From Bolinopsis microptera (lineage: Eukaryota; Ctenophora; Tentaculata; Lobata; Bolinopsidae): a DNA stretch of 64,000 bases. The notes under the pieces are model-generated. The model was given only the letters and a program-made list of their open reading frames with translations, was not told the origin of the DNA and did not search any database. The DNA is taken from NCBI RefSeq assembly GCF_026151205.1, contig NC_087072.1, positions 21,356,103-21,420,102 of the forward strand. Direction: 5' to 3'. Below, in pieces: positions 21,391 through 35,915 of the stretch. Position 1 is the stretch's first letter; each line of letters starts with the position of its first letter. Made by a program: the position numbers and the translations under genes.

Positions 21391-24300
21391 TAAGTATCAT
21401 CTAACGGCAATCGGTTTAATTCTCTCCAAATATATTTTTGGAAAGTTAACTGTTACAGTTAAGTACCCTCAATTATATCAATTAAAAGTTTACGCATTCA
21501 TTTAATGCTAGAGGCTACGAAACTAAGAAGACCCTGGGAGTGGAGCACTGACACGAACCTTCAATAATTCCTGGGACCTATATTAAGTTATTCCTAAAGA
21601 TATGCTCATTAATCAGTGATATAGGTTTTATCCAAAGACAGGACATAGTTGCTGAACCTTATCATTTAAGTTGACAAGTCACAAGATCACACGATGTTAA
21701 GAAGTGCCAAATGCAATGATTAATGAAACCAAATGGAATGGTTAATCAATAACTTTTAGCACCTTTTTAGGAAAGATCGAGTAATTTGAAAGAAAATCAG
21801 ATTAACTCATTTGCGATCGAAAATGGGGCTGAAAGAGCAATAGGAAGATATCAATAAATATTAACGATTATTGTTAACGGTATCACATTACTAGTATAGC
21901 GGGAGATACTAGTATCGATCAACTGTGGCGTTCTCGAACACTCTTTCCCTGTTTATCTACTGATAAAGAAAAAGTGAACACCTGTGAGAGATGTTTTGTG
22001 GATCATGTGCCCAGGAACTTTAAGTTGGGCCACGTTGGCGCGGTTTAATGCTCTCTTAACTTCAAATTACCATACAAATATTCAAGTGATTACTTTATTA
22101 GACCGGATGTGAACTGCTCTTAAAGGGTTTAAACCGGGAAAACTTAAGATTAATTCGATATCGCCAAGGCATTTGAATCAATTTGCATCCGCTATAGTGC
22201 ATGGGAAATGGACCCTTTTATTTATGCCGGCCACTGAATATACTTCGATCATTCATATGAAATCATTTTACCCGGGTAAGAAACTGCTAGACATGTTGTT
22301 CCACAAAGGCAGTATCAACCTCAGGCTAAGGTACAAAAGTCAGACTGGGTGATAAAGTCATCTCCCGACTTTAGATAACTATCAGAAGATGATAGATGAG
22401 AAACAAATGATATCTCGAATAAGAGAACAGATATCTCGGGACAGAGGTGCCTATATAACCAGATATTCGGACGGGAGAGAGGTTTATCACGCGCTATCCA
22501 ACAAAGGCAATCACTTGCTGGACACGTGACAGGATCGGCTCGTTACAGATTCTAGCATATCTAAATTAAACTTAATTTGATGATCAGCTACAACGTGAAT
22601 CCAATAACGATATTGGAGCGAAGTGTCGAGATCTACTGAATACTACAAGCTATTGAACTGTAAATCATGTAATTTATTAAGTTTCTCAACGGCTCGATTA
22701 TACTGCGAAGGTTGAAACACCTCAAGAACTGATCGGCCAATGAATGAGGTGATAGTGATCAATCAGATCATTGAGACGATCGTAAAATGTCACGTGGGCG
22801 TTGTGGCACTGGGAATGGATAACAGTGGGTAGCGCTGTATATAATATTGATTGCAGTACAATAGTACAGAGGAGACAGTTTGTGATAATCAATAGAAGGT
22901 CGAGAGGGAGGGAGAGAGAGAGTGAGATGTCAGATGACAGGTGAGGAACTGTTTCAGGAACAGTGCAGTGAAGACACGCGACACCGTCAGACACTCGCGA
23001 GAGCGCTGCATCCCTCTGGGCAAATAAATTGGTAAATAGATTAATTGCTGATATAAGACTTGCGCAGATGAAATTCAGATAGAACATGTGATTAATAAAG
23101 TAGTAGCTGATAGTGATATTAGAGATGAGACCCAGCTCTGATATGCACCTATCAGAAATATATTGAGCTTATCAAATGTGACAAATTGAAGCTGCTAACC
23201 AGCACGATCACCGTCGATAAGATTGATTTTAATTCTGAACCCCATATGCCGATACATTTAATGAGCGCTCGAGTCAAAGTTAATGCACACGCCAGTTCAA
23301 AAGTCACGTGACGGCTTAGAAGGCTGGTGATTGGACGCCGCCAGCTTGACTGGCACTACAGGAGGCTGTGACGGCGATCACAACCATTCGAATGGTGTTT
23401 AATGAACGTTAACAGATATGTTGACAGATTCGGATTAAGATTATGACAACTTCATTAACAGACGTCTGATGCCAGCTTCATATTTTAAGGTATTAATATG
23501 AAACATTTGATGTCGCAACAAGAATTGAGATAACTCGCGGAGTAAATATGTTTTCTGTAAACAATGTAAACGGACGTCAAAATAGAATTACTTGGGTTAA
23601 ATTTGATTTACCCCGCTTCCCGAAAATTGAAGAGCGAACAATTATCTAATCAAGATAAGATTGAAAAAGGGGCTCTGGAAATTATCAGGTGACAAACAAA
23701 CCGGAATAATCAGTGGAATCATGGGGGCAAATAAAATTTAGGGCAGTTAACCACAAAAGATAACATTTACGATGACGAGAATAAAGTTAAGTTTCAATTT
23801 AGGTTGACAGAAGATAAGGTGGTAAAACCGGCAAGGGTGACTCAACTAGTCCGATAAAATTAGATACAATCCACTCGATCTGGGATACAAGTCTCAATCT
23901 CCCAATTGGATCTCGGATCACATGGGAAGTGCAGGTGGTCAATTTCTAATTGCATGATTTGGGTTTAATGTTTCCAGAGTTTCCGTGACCACTAAAATAC
24001 ACCCTCTTTAATTCTTAAATTAGCTGATTAAAGCATTACGTAAACAAGACAAGTTACAAGTATGAAAGCAAATCATTACTCATTATTGGATATTTGAATA
24101 TGGTGAACTATAAAGTGGACTGATAATTATTGGTCAGGATAATGAATCTCGGGGTCTGCAGATGTATCAAGTGCAGAATTAAACTGGAAGTAGCCCGTTT
24201 AAGTGTTGCTCACGAACAATGTTAGGAAAATTAGGAAATGATAAAAAACTGAGCGCAGATAAAACAAGTGATGATGACACTGATTTCACAATTCGCAAAT

Positions 24301-24803
24301 TACTCACTCAAAACCCAGCTAGCCACAATGGCCGCTTATGCCGTTAACTCAGAAAACCACTAACAGTAATTCTGGAGGGATATTGAGAAGCAATTTAATC
24401 TAGTAATGCGAGATGGTAGTGGCCGATGATGGCACTTAATTAATTATCAAAAACAACTCTCGCTGGATATGAGCGGACAAATGGCTGCGGGCAAGCTGCG
24501 ATCCAACACAAATATATAAGTCGATACTATGCGAGGACAGGAAAACAAGCAGTTGCTGTCACGTGATGAGTCCGTAACGCGTTACCGACTAGAGACCTAC
24601 TCTGCACTGTGGGTTAGAACCATGGATTTAAGTAGCTAAAAAGAAGAGAGGAAGGAGAAGGGATGGAAGACAGAAGAAAGAAGGACCGGAGAAATGAGGT
24701 CACCAGTAGACGACAAGGGAAGAACAGTGACGCGTGGGGCTCGCGGTCATGTGACCAGGAGCACAAGCAATTACAACATTAAACAATATGTAGTAATACA
24801 AGC

Positions 24804-24807
<4 letters not shown>
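21391..24807. other. no gene seen
   Basis: AT-rich sequence with scattered CACGTG sites (about 22523, 22788, 23305 and 24560) and a short GA-rich tract near 22912. No recognisable coding segment or RNA gene was seen on either strand. Confidence 0.4.

Positions 24808-24882
<75 letters not shown>
24808..24882. repeat. (GA)n microsatellite
   Basis: An uninterrupted GA dinucleotide run of about 75 bp. Open frames read through it are repeat artefacts. Confidence 0.95.
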
Positions 24883-24883
<1 letters not shown>

Positions 24884-25168
24884 AAGTTAAGCTAGGTTTA
24901 AAATTACTATAGCCATGACTTGTTACCAATAATTCCTATTGTTCTGGACACAAAGCCTGCTAGGGCTCAGCAACTAGCCATGTTTTACCTTTCATTCAAT
25001 GGGTCAAGCAGCTGGCACGTGTTCCTAGTTTATTACCAAACTTTCTACAGCTACCAATAATAATCATAATAATCAGGCCCCACTTACGAGACACTAGTTA
25101 AGCCGGCACCTTTTGATGAGTCAACATTTGTCACGTGACTAAATCTAAAAACATGTGGTGAGAGAAAG

Positions 25169-25192
25169 TGAGAGAGAGAGAGAGAGAGAGAG
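25169..25192. repeat. (GA)n tract left of the TA-flanked transposon
   Basis: A short GA run that continues as a much longer GA run on the far side of the element at 25196-25906, so the element appears to have inserted into a microsatellite. Confidence 0.85.
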
Positions 25193-25195
25193 CTA

Positions 25196-25906
25196 AGATG
25201 GCAAGTACGTACGGTACGTACCTTTAAAAATAGCTGTACGGTACGTACTTTTAAACTTGGGCTGAAAGGTACAATGCTTGCAATTGCAAAAAGATGCACA
25301 AAAACCACGTTCACACGACAACTTTCATGGAAGCTGAATTCGCTCATCGCTGCACTTCAATTTATACCATTAGATTTAGAGCAGTTGTACAAGAATGTTC
25401 CAGAAGCAAGAAGGGTTGGACCATGTGACATTGGATTTGGCGCTTTGAATTATGTTGGTTGAAAAAGTTGGCAGATGTTGTTTACGCGATTTTTAGCGCA
25501 TCCTCATTAATGTGTGAAACAAACTTTAGAGACTACGAATATCTTATCATATGAATATCTTATTATATGAATAAAAGAAGGCTGAGGCTGAAGCCTCAGC
25601 TTGCTGAAAAACTAGTGTTTATTTACTCCAATAAGCACATTAAAATGTGATACTGATTCTGTCACTGTTCATTTTTATCTCTCACTGTTAATTTACTATC
25701 TTAATAATTCATGTTCCTCTTCGACTACCACCTCAAATAAAATTATGATAATACTAAAGGAACATTGCAAGTACTCCACTAACTTTGAAAAAAGTTTCAT
25801 TTTTCCCCAAAAAAGTCTGTACCCTATAGGGCCTGTACGGTACGTACCTTTAAAAGTAGCTGTACCGTACGTACTTGAAGCCCTGTACCGTACGTACTTG
25901 CCATCT
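25196..25906 (+). mobile_element. TA-flanked inverted-repeat transposon, copy 1 (711 bp)
   Basis: Both ends read AGATGGCAAGTACGTACGG inward, and TA flanks each side (25194-25195 and 25907-25908), the duplication typical of Tc1/mariner-type insertion. Behind the ends are several subterminal copies of GTACGTACGGTAC, candidate transposase-binding sites. The 718-bp copy at 35051-35768 is nearly identical and inverted. No transposase is encoded, so the element must be mobilised in trans. Confidence 0.8.
25274..25462 (+). CDS. small ORF conserved in both transposon copies
   Basis: About 60 codons, with KRCTKTTFTRQLSWKLN and RRVGPCDIGFGALNYVG visible. The same frame is open in the second copy (35500-35682) with one residue change in the shared part; the copies differ just upstream by two bases. 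I do not recognise the product. It may be a captured gene fragment or a remnant transposase segment. Conservation between two near-identical copies is weak evidence of selection. Confidence 0.3.
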   Translation: MLAIAKRCTKTTFTRQLSWKLNSLIAALQFIPLDLEQLYKNVPEARRVGPCDIGFGALNYVG

Positions 25907-28043
<2,137 letters not shown>

Positions 28044-28047
28044 ATTA

Positions 28048-29731
28048 ATGAGTATGGAGTATGGAGTATGGAGTATGGAGTATGGAGTATGGAGTATGGA
28101 GTATGGATTATGGAGTATGGAGTATGGAGTATGGAGTATGGATTATGGAGTATGGAGTATGGAGTATGGAGTATGGAGTATGGATTATGGAGTATGGAGT
28201 ATGGAGTATGGAGTATGGAGTATGGATTATGGAGTATGGAGTATGGAGTGTGGAGTGTGGAGTGTGGAGTGTGGAGTGTGGAGTGTGGAGTATGGAGTAT
28301 GGAGTATGGAGTATGGAGTATGGAGTATGGAGTATGGAGTATGGATTATGGAGTATGGAGTATGGAGTATGGAGTATGGATTATGGAGTATGGAGTATGG
28401 AGTATGGAGTATGGATTATGGAGTATGGAGTATGGAGTATGGATTATGGAGTATGGAGTATGGAGTATGGATTATGGAGTATGGAGTATGGAGTATGGAT
28501 TATGGAGTATGGAGTATGGAGTATGGAGTATGGATTATGGAGTATGGAGTATGGAGTATGGATTATGGAGTATGGAGTATGGATTATGGAGTATGGAGTA
28601 TGGAGTATGGAGTATGGAGTATGGAGTATGGAGTATGGATTATGGAGTATGGAGTATGGAGTATGGATTATGGAGTATGGAGTATGGATTATGGATTATG
28701 GAGTATGGAGTATGGATTATGGAGTATGGAGTATGGATTATGGAGTATGGAGTATGGATTATGGAGTATGGAGTATGGAGTATGGATTATGGAGTATGGA
28801 GTATGGAGTATGGATTATGGAGTATGGAGTATGGATTATGGAGTATGGAGTATGGAGTATGGATTATGGAGTATGGAGTATGGAGTATGGATTATGGAGT
28901 ATGGAGTATGGAGTATGGATTATGGAGTATGGAGTATGGAGTATGGAGTATGGAGTATGGAGTATGGATTATGGAGTATGGAGTATGGATTATGGAGTAT
29001 GGAGTATGGATTATGGAGTATGGATTATGGAGTATGGAGTATGGAGTATGGATTATGGAGTATGGAGTATGGAGTATGGAGTATGGAGTATGGATTATGG
29101 AGTATGGAGTATGGAGTATGGAGTATGGATTATGGAGTATGGAGTATGGAGTATGGATTATGGAGTATGGAGTATGGATTATGGAGTATGGAGTATGGAT
29201 TATGGAGTATGGATTATGGAGTATGGAGTATGGAGTATGGAGTATGGATTATGGAGTATGGATTATGGAGTATGGAGTATGGAGTATGGATTATGGAGTA
29301 TGGAGTATGGAGTATGGATTATGGAGTATGGAGTATGGAGTATGGAGTATGGAGTATGGATTATGGAGTATGGAGTATGGAGTATGGAGTATGGAGTATG
29401 GATTATGGAGTATGGAGTATGGAGTATGGAGTATGGAGTATGGAGTATGGAGTATGGATTATGGAGTATGGAGTATGGATTATGGAGTATGGAGTATGGA
29501 GTATGGAGTATGGATTATGGAGTATGGAGTATGGAGTATGGATTATGGAGTATGGAGTATGGAGTATGGAGTATGGATTATGGAGTATGGAGTATGGAGT
29601 ATGGAGTATGGATTATGGATTATGGAGTATGGAGTATGGAGTATGGATTATGGAGTATGGAGTATGGAGTATGGAGTATGGAGTATGGAGTATGGAGTAT
29701 GGAGTATGGAGTATGGAGTATGGAGTATGGA
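28048..29731 (+). repeat. heptamer satellite (GAGTATG)n with GATTATG and GAGTGTG variants
   Basis: About 240 tandem copies of a 7-base unit. Most units read AGTATGG; a minority read ATTATGG, placed every one to eight units, and one block of six AGTGTGG units lies near 28246-28288. Because 7 is not a multiple of 3 and no frame of the unit makes a stop, all three plus-strand frames stay open for about 570 codons. These are not genes. The variant pattern is a natural minisatellite-variant map. Confidence 0.97.
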
Positions 29732-32700
29732 GTTTTGCCGAACAACCAACTGGACGAATGGTTCAGTGTTGAGGAACGCACCAAAATTATGAACTTTATA
29801 GAGCTCAAAGTCTAGAACCGAACACCAAACAAAAACCTTGTAAAAATGCAGACTGAATTAAACGGATTGATTTTCAAGATTATACAGTCTAATTCGCTAT
29901 AAGGGGTCGGTTCGTAATGCCAAAAAACTGCGAACAATGCGATTTGACAAATCTAAAAAACACAGAAACTAATATGAAGGTTTGCCCTATGAGGCGTTCA
30001 AAACAGGAGGGAAGATATCCGGAAGCTTGCTCACTTAACAGTAATGTAATTATTGGTTACCCTAATTGAAAAATTCATCCCGCCCGCGGCTGATGAGGTT
30101 TTTGTCAGTGTGATCTTGCATGCAGTGCTCTAGTGTTCTAAGGGTGTGTCGTACACCAGATACTTGGGTCATGTGTACCCTTAATCAGGCCTGTTTAATC
30201 AACAATTAAAATAATGTACCATCACCAGCAATCTCAATTATCCATAATTAGGTAGGGCCAGGGGGCACGAAATTAGCGAGTACCCGCGAATTGTACTTGT
30301 AGTGACCAACGTGGCCAGCACCCACAAATTACGTGATTTTATCGAGAAGAGCGCCCGAGAATCAGTTAATCTAAGAGACAATGCGAAAACAACTATCTTG
30401 AAATCGGATATATCAGAAAAATGAATTATAAGGGGCATGCTCAAAGCGATGGTAATTTTGTCAGAAGGTTAATCATGTCGAAATTAGCATTAGAACGCCA
30501 AAACCTGAAATAGGCAAATCATCCTTTGTTAAAGGTCTGTATTGGCAGAAACATCAGATGATACCAGCAAAATTGTAATTATTTGCGACAATGAAGCTCG
30601 TGGAGCGGAGCAACTAAATATTAGTAATCTACTGGCTTTGAAATTATGTAGCTGATCTCACGAGGAGAGCAGGGCTCCTTTGTGGGGGACCGGGAGACTG
30701 GCCAGCTAAAATACAGCGATAACCAAGTGTAGGGTTTGTTTCGGTTACAAGCACTCGTTCCGCAAAACGTTAAATTTACAGCAGACAGCAGACATATGGT
30801 TTAGTGTTTGAACCTTAATAAAATACATAACTTAATAGCAGCATATCCCAAGGAATTAAAGCAGCGGCCGGGCTCTGATAGGTTGGTTTATGTCACGTGA
30901 TCTGATTCAAATCCTCCCATGGGTCAGAGGTTCGTGGGAGGTTGGAACAATGTACAGTTAGCAGATTAACTTGCCTTATGAATGCTAGTTACTCTATTAA
31001 ATGCCATTACAATGTGTCATAAAACGCTTGCTGCACACAGCAGAGCGAAGGGCTGTAACTATAACGGATACACGCGACGTTGAATTGAAAACTAACCGGG
31101 ATTACTGGAGAGAGCTGTGAAAGATAAACTATGACTTGTGCCTATCTCCGACTACCTCCATTAACTATAGTGGAGTCCTCTGGAGTTACATTTAATATAG
31201 CTGGAGACCTCTGGAGAGTTACTTAATCCGCGTCAAATGCAAGCTGGGCGTTCTAAACAGAAGCGAAATGAGTGTTCTAATGATCTTATAGTAGGTGACA
31301 AAGAGCTAGACAGGTATTCAGGGTATTTGGGGTCCGTGGCTATGAAAGGGTGAGTAGCAAGGCCAGAGAACAAAAATGGTCAGACTACGGACTTGCAATC
31401 AGCTGAAAGGAACCACAAACAGGTAGCCATCATGTTATTGCAGACGCGCGAATAATCTGCAAAACCACAGATTGCACGTGCCAAGATGATGGCATAATGG
31501 AGAGAAAATCAATCGAGTAGGCGGTAGCAAGCTGTGCCAATTATCAAGTATTAGCCGGCTAGATTGTGTCAAACCCCTCGATCATGAACGGAAAAACAAA
31601 GAGGTCGGGCTATATAATTGTATCGAAATGCAGAAATAATTGTCGGTCCCGTGCGGGCAATTAACGAGTGCGTGAAAATCCTGCAGGATGGCAGAAACAG
31701 GACAAGCCAGCAGGGAAGCTGCCAGGTGCACTTCAACATTACCCTGATTTATTGTGTCAGCAAATATTATACCTCCTCCCACGTGACATACCTTTATTCT
31801 GATGCAGTGCTCCCACGTGCGGCTAACCGTTTAAAAAGTGTCCACATGTACGCATCTTTCCTTGCTCTTGAATCTAGCAATCCGCCGAAAAATCTCACGT
31901 TAATGGTGCCCTGGGGCCCGTTTGCCCCGCCACTACCTTAACCTACATAACCAGACCAACAACACCAAATCCTAAATATTTTACGATAATTGATCGGAAG
32001 AAAGCTGCAAAAATTCACCGATAAATCCTCTATTGATTACTAGTCAAAGAAGATATAAAATCAAATGCAGGATACAATGTAAGTAGCACAGTCTCTACCA
32101 TCAATCAGCAATCAGGGAGGATCTCTGTCAAGCCAATTTAAACACAGGAATCCAGGGTGATGTAAACTGCGGCTCAATAGTTCCGAGACTTTTTTCATGA
32201 GGTATTCCTGGGTACCAATCGATATGGAACATACAGCGTATAATCAGAAGAGGGATCAACGCTCAGTGAACTATGGGACAGCAAATGAGTAATCATCTAG
32301 AACGCGAACTAACCGTGCAGGACTACAAGTGTTCTCATTCACACAGTCCACATAAGTACTAGTTCCCTGGCCTTCGTTCCCAAATTAGCTAATAGCTATT
32401 TTATTTGATTGATACAAGTGCCAGTAAAATGGACTTTCGGGTTTAACACAACAAACCCTGGGAAGGGACTCTCAAACAAATACAACGTCCAAGAAACAGA
32501 TTAAAGTAGAGGGTGTTAAACTGAGCGTAGTTAATTACCGCGCTGACAAAATCAATTTACCCTCCGTGAGAACACCCTTACTGACACTCAATCTAACTGC
32601 CTTATCAAACAAACACGATTTTATTCGTTCTCAACGAATAATATTTAACGTAAATTGGTGGCAGGAATTTAAAAGATAAACGAACAAACACACGTCCGAG

Positions 32701-34630
32701 ATGTAGTGGTAATGTCTAATCAGTGAGTAGGGCTGGGGACTGGTCACTGGGAATCAGGGACATATCTACAGATGGTTCCAGAAGTACAGAGAAACTTATC
32801 ACCCGCACCACAACATATGCCCACTCATGACGTACCTACCCGCAATTATAATCGAATTGAAAAGGGAATTAAACAGGAGAAGATCCTATTTCACGGCCTT
32901 ATCAGTCGAAGCACAAAGCACTGCCTCCGCTAGTGAATTCTTATCGGCATTAATCCTCATTAACCCGAGATAAGAAGTAATTGGAGCTGCAGTGAGCGGT
33001 TGGGGGGTGGTCGCGTGAGACGCCCCCATGCTCTGTAATCTTAATTCGGTCCCTTTCCCTACTGTTGGTACTTGTTCCTACTCATGCCGCTTGTTGGTAG
33101 TACCCGCCGATAATATGATACAAATTCGAATTTCCATGTAGTTCCGGTCAGTGTGATGCTCCACGCAAATTTTTCCGCACATATGTGGGTAGGATTAAAG
33201 TTCAGCTGTATGGATTCCGCCATGCTCCGCGAGGCTCGGCCAATGAAGCTCTAATTCCCTTTAGATTATATACAATAGGTTTCCAAACTTTGCATTGAAA
33301 TCGTTCGCGAAGTGTAAATTGTATGATGATATTTTAAACCTAGCAATTAGCATTAGAAACGTGAAAATTGGAATTAATCTTGTTGGAGAATCGGCGAGGT
33401 TCATAAAATCATGGACCGTAATGAAAATGATTTCCAAATGTCTAAATGGTTCAGCTTCGCGATTTACAGTTATAAAATAACATTTAGAATAAAAATCGAT
33501 TATCAGAGATCGCATTATTTGAAATTTTGCATGCTCATCATTAACCCAAAGAGTCGATTTAATTTGAAGTAAGATTGAAATGGTCCATTTGTTGTGATAG
33601 ATAATTACAATGACAGTAAAAGTGGCTACTCAAACGTGATACGCAAGTTAATACGCAGAAATGAAAATAAAGATGGTTAAAAGCTATTTATTTGATAGAG
33701 TACTGAGGACCTGGTCATTAGATAACGAGATACATAATACCAGCTGTGGTTTGATACAAAAAAAGAGATAACCGAGTAGCCGAAGACCGAGATCAGATAC
33801 TCAGGTCTTTTAGTGGGGCAGTGAAATGAAGCCGTCGCGACGAAGCACCCAACATCGGGAAAGATCCAGAGGTCGTAGTCACGTGGTCAGAACAAGACCT
33901 CTGGTTGGGTGAATTATGTCACGTGATCTATGACATAGCACTTGATTGGTTGGATATGCCAGGTGCCTGGATCGGCTAAACGACCCGTCTGACTGTCTCC
34001 AGTTTTAAACAAAACGGAGATAAAATAATAATTGGACTGATTGATGACATTGAAAACGCGATACGGATCATGCATCTTAGTGTTGTAGATCGGACAATAG
34101 TTAATCAGAGTATGACGACGTGGAAATAGTCCGGTACTAAATCTAATGCTTGTTGGGGGCCTTGTTACGGGCCCCTGACTGGAGCCCCTAACAAGATAGC
34201 CTCACAATATATCTACCTAACTAGAGCTGCTCAAATCTATACTAATCTCTACTAATAATAATTAGGCGGGATTATAATATATAAGACTTATTGTCATAAA
34301 TATGTTAATGGCACCTAAAAACTGCGGCATATCGCTATTAAGAGACGCGGTACAAGCTGGGCCACAGCTTTACTATAATAAACGTCGTAATCTCCATTAG
34401 ATTGATTTGGTATCAAGAGGCGAACTTTAGGTCACGTGACGAGCAATACCCTACAACATTTATCATCACTGCTTGTTATAGCGGGCTATAGCGAGCTTTA
34501 TATTAACTAAACACGATAATAATCAATAGCATACAACTATTGTTATTGTATGAAATTAAACATTATACCAGACTAAGAGCAGGTGATCAGCTCCTGTTAT
34601 AGCTGATTGCCATTCAATATCAGAGCTGTG
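29732..34630. other. no gene seen
   Basis: Non-coding, with scattered CACGTG sites (about 30895, 31477, 31781, 31813, 33881, 33919 and 34433). A 12-bp imperfect inverted repeat lies at 34149-34195 (CTTGTTGGGGGC with GCCCCTAACAAG). No convincing exon was found on either strand. Confidence 0.4.
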
Positions 34631-35048
34631 GTAAAGTAACCTGGTAGTAAATACCTGATATCTGCGACGTGCAAAGTAACCTGGTATTGGATACCTGATA
34701 CCTGCGACGTGCAAAGTAACCTGGTATTGGATACCTGATATCTGCGACGTGCAAAGTAGACTGGTAGTAAATACCTGATATCTGCGCAGTGCAAAGTAAC
34801 CTGGTATTGGATACCTGATATCTGCGACGTGCAAAGTAACCTGGTAGTAGATACCTGATATCTACGACGTGCAAAGTAACCTGGTAGTAAATACCTGATA
34901 TCTGCGACGTGTAAAGTAACCTGGTATTGGATACCTGATATCTACGACGAGTAAAGTAACCTGGTAGTAGATACCTGATATCTGTAGTAGATACCTGATA
35001 TCTACAACGTGTAAAGTAACCTGGTGCGAAATACTTGATATCTGCGAC
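34631..35048. repeat. 40-bp minisatellite, left part
   Basis: About ten copies of a 40-bp unit containing GCAAAGTAACCTGGTA, GATACCTGATA and TCTGCGACGT. One half-unit irregularity occurs near 34981. The array is interrupted by a transposon at 35051 and resumes in decayed form beyond 35771. Confidence 0.9.
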
Positions 35049-35050
35049 TA

Positions 35051-35768
35051 AGATGGCAAGTACGTACGGTACAGGGCTTTAAGTACGTACGGTACAGCTA
35101 CTTTTAAAGGTACGTACCGTACAGGCCCTATAGGGTACAGACTTTTTTGGGAAAAAAATGAAACTTTTTTCAAAGTTAGTGGAGTACTTGCAATGTTCCT
35201 TTTGTAATCTCATAATTTTATTTGAGGTAGTAGTCGAAGAGGAACATGAATTATTAAGATAGTAAATTAACAGTGAGAGATAAAAATGAACAGTGACAGA
35301 TAAAATCAGTATCACATTTTAATGTGCTTATTGGAGTAAATAAACACTAGTTTTTCAGCAAGCTGAGGCTTCAGCCTCAGACTTCTTTTATTCATATAAT
35401 AAGATATTCATATAATAAGATATTCGTACTCTCTAAAGTTTGTTTCACACATTAATGAGGATGCGCTAAAAATCGCGTAAACAACATCTGCCAACTTTTT
35501 CAACCAACATAATTCAAAGCGCCAAATCCAATGTCACATGGTCCAACCCTTCTTGCTTCTGGAACATTCTTGTACAACTGCTCTAAATCTAATGGTATAA
35601 ATTGAAATGCAGCGATGAGCGAATTCAGCTTCCATGAAAGTTGTCGTGTGAACGTGGTTTTTGTGCATCTTTTTGCAATCATGCAAGCATTGTACCTTTC
35701 AGCCCAAGTTTAAAAGTACGTACCGTACAGCTATTTTTAAAGGTACGTACCGTACGTACTTGCCATCT
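35051..35768 (-). mobile_element. TA-flanked inverted-repeat transposon, copy 2 (718 bp)
   Basis: An inverted, nearly identical partner of 25196-25906 with the same AGATGGCAAGTACG ends and flanking TA at 35049-35050 and 35769-35770. It has landed inside the 40-bp minisatellite: the array text TCTGCGAC occurs just before it and again just after it. The high identity of the copies implies recent activity. Confidence 0.8.
35500..35682 (-). CDS. small ORF of transposon copy 2
   Basis: Matches the open frame at 25274-25462 (shared RRVGPCDIGFGALNYVG) with one substitution (Ala to Phe in the middle) and a shifted start region. Product unknown; it may not be translated. Confidence 0.3.
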   Translation of the reverse strand: MIAKRCTKTTFTRQLSWKLNSLIAAFQFIPLDLEQLYKNVPEARRVGPCDIGFGALNYVG

Positions 35769-35770
35769 TA

Positions 35771-35915
35771 GATCTGCGACTTGTAAAGTAACGTGGGTGA
35801 CCGGTGTGAACTAACTTGGTACGAAATACCTGATATCTGTGACGTGTGCACGTGTGCACGTGTGCACGTGTGAAATAACCTGATACTAGATACCCCATAT
35901 CTGCGACATATGCAC
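35771..35915. repeat. 40-bp minisatellite, decayed right part with GTGCAC run
   Basis: GATCTGCGACTTGTAAAGTAAC continues the interrupted array. It then degenerates and includes a tandem (GTGCAC)n run holding three CACGTG sites near 35848-35870. Confidence 0.75.

Noticed and set aside
22722-23087. Minus-strand hydrophobic frame of about 120 codons
   Set aside because: The Ser-Leu stretch reflects a GA-rich tract (SLSLSL); no splice sites or homologous motif were seen.
28048-29815. Three overlapping frames of about 575 codons (MEYGVWS repeats)
   Set aside because: They are produced by a stop-free 7-base tandem repeat read in all frames; there is no other coding sign.
31618-31941. Plus-strand open frame of about 107 codons
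   Set aside because: Composition follows the surrounding non-coding DNA, an opposite-strand frame is similarly open, and no family match is apparent.
34149-34195. Rho-independent-type terminator hairpin
   Set aside because: The sequence is eukaryotic, arms have a mismatch and no gene ends there.
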